A DNA stretch of 6,802 bases, taken from NCBI GenBank assembly GCA_016278585.1, contig JADQBO010000188.1, forward strand, positions 1-6,802, in the 5' to 3' direction. The notes beneath the pieces were generated by a model, which made no database searches, was not told where the DNA came from, and saw only the letters and a program-made list of their open reading frames with translations. Of the stretch, positions 6,547-6,802 are shown in pieces. This DNA is from Desulfosporosinus sp. (GTDB lineage Bacteria; Bacillota; Desulfitobacteriia; Desulfitobacteriales; Desulfitobacteriaceae). The position numbers and the translations under genes are program-made. Position 1 is the first letter of the stretch. Every line of letters begins with the position of its first letter.

Positions 6547-6585
6547 TGCAACACAAAAGTCACATTTATGTGACAATGCTGTAAC
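6547..6585. promoter_or_regulatory. Second, weaker series of 11-bp-phased hexamers upstream of sigI
   Basis: On the plus strand TGTGAC (6569) and TGTAAC (6580) are separated by 5 bases, as in the array before the M23 gene. In the same 11-bp register TGCAAC (6547) matches at five of six positions and AGTCAC (6558) is weak. It lies about 40 bases upstream of the candidate sigI promoter. Its middle part coincides with a 16-bp palindrome, GTCACATTTATGTGAC (6559-6574), so one hexamer match may be a by-product of that symmetry. Confidence 0.4.
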
Positions 6586-6620
6586 ATTCTACACCCATAA
6601 TGGGAGTAGAATGTTTTTTT
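6583..6620 (+). terminator. Intrinsic terminator directly upstream of sigI
   Basis: AACATTCTAC (6583-6592) pairs with GTAGAATGTT (6606-6615). Inside it, CCCAT and ATGGG pair after an A-A mismatch. The hairpin runs into seven T residues (6614-6620) on the plus strand, making it a textbook intrinsic terminator in that direction only. No plus-strand gene lies upstream. It either ends a short untranslated transcript, insulates sigI from leftward-region transcription, or is part of a longer sigI leader. Confidence 0.8.
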
Positions 6621-6622
6621 CT

Positions 6623-6651
6623 ACCCCTTGAAACTGCTGCATACTTACGAA
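6623..6651 (+). promoter_or_regulatory. Candidate SigI-dependent promoter of sigI
   Basis: ACCCC (6623-6627) and CGAA (6648-6651) are 20 bases apart, with a T-tract just upstream. This resembles the -35 (ACCCC) and -10 (CGWA) elements described for SigI promoters, as I recall them from Bacillus and cellulolytic clostridia. sigI genes are commonly autoregulated. Transcription would start near 6658, leaving a leader of about 18 bases with the ribosome binding site. An overlapping housekeeping alternative begins with TTGAAA (6628-6633) but lacks a good -10. Confidence 0.5.
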
Positions 6652-6663
6652 TAACTATCAAGC

Positions 6664-6667
6664 GGAG
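6664..6667 (+). promoter_or_regulatory. Ribosome binding site for sigI
   Basis: GGAG lies only 2 bases before ATG at 6670 but 8 bases before the in-frame ATG at 6676. The second spacing is the functional one, so 6676 is taken as the start. Confidence 0.6.
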
Positions 6668-6675
6668 TGATGAAA

Positions 6676-6802
6676 ATGCAAGAACAGGTTTCGAGAGAGA
6701 CCTTAATATCAGCCAAGAGCGGTGATCCTCGCGTCCGAGAGGAACTCATAAGATCTCATAAAGCATTTATAGCTAGGGTAAGTTCCAAAATCTGTAGTAG
6801 GT
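6676..6802 (+). CDS. sigI: RNA polymerase sigma factor SigI (N-terminal part, cut by window edge)
   Basis: Only 42 codons are present. The segment ISAKSGDPRVREELIRSH followed by KAFIARVSSKIC is characteristic of the start of sigma-70 region 2 in SigI proteins: an A-x-x-G-(D/N) turn, then R-x-(E)-L-I, and F-I-A-x-x-(V)-S-x-(I/V)-C. SigI controls heat and cell-envelope stress genes in Bacillus, and polysaccharide-sensing regulons in some clostridia. It is usually followed by the membrane anti-sigma factor RsgI, which would lie beyond the right edge. ATG at 6676 is chosen for ribosome binding site spacing; ATG at 6670 is in frame and would add two residues. It is the only plus-strand gene and diverges from the ZIP transporter. 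Because only the N-terminus is seen, the SigI assignment rests on pattern recognition over about 35 residues. Confidence 0.8.
   Translation, partial: MQEQVSRETLISAKSGDPRVREELIRSHKAFIARVSSKICSR

Noticed and set aside
1..6802. CRISPR array, transposon ends, tRNA or rRNA genes
   Set aside because: I saw no repeat-spacer series, terminal inverted repeats with a transposase, or RNA-gene sequence on either strand.

Overview
This 6.8 kb window looks like the chromosome of a low-GC, Gram-positive endospore-former. A clostridial relative of Desulfosporosinus or Desulfitobacterium is my best guess, inferred from the SigI-type sigma factor, the G5/LysM/M23 cell-wall protein, the clostridial-type CadC and strong AGGAGG-like ribosome binding sites. 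No insertion sequence, phage gene, CRISPR array, rRNA or tRNA is visible. The taxonomic guess rests on protein style, not on a database search.

Layout. Five genes lie on the minus strand: a response regulator cut by the left edge (1-205), a Cd/Zn/Pb-exporting P1B-ATPase cadA (666-3029), its ArsR/SmtB-family metal sensor cadC (3073-3438), a membrane-anchored LysM-G5-M23 peptidoglycan hydrolase (3778-5193) and a ZIP-family metal transporter (5594-6337). One gene lies on the plus strand at the right edge: the start of a SigI-type RNA polymerase sigma factor (6676-6802).

How the parts work together. cadC and cadA form a compact operon, 43 bases apart. It is driven by a near-perfect housekeeping promoter (TTGACA-N17-TATACT) with a dyad just downstream that is the likely CadC operator. 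The ZIP transporter could move divalent metals in the opposite direction, so efflux and uptake genes flank the wall hydrolase, though nothing shows they share control.

The most interesting non-coding signal is upstream of the M23 hydrolase. Four TGTGAA/TGTAAC hexamers repeat at exactly 11 bp, the arrangement used by OmpR/PhoB-family response regulators (WalR and PhoP boxes), directly before a TATAAT. A weaker series in the same register lies upstream of sigI. That gene also has a SigI-like promoter candidate (ACCCC-N20-CGAA) just after an intrinsic terminator that has no visible gene to terminate. Together these suggest a cell-envelope-stress link between a WalR/PhoP-type regulator, SigI and the wall hydrolase. 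This is inference from motifs only.
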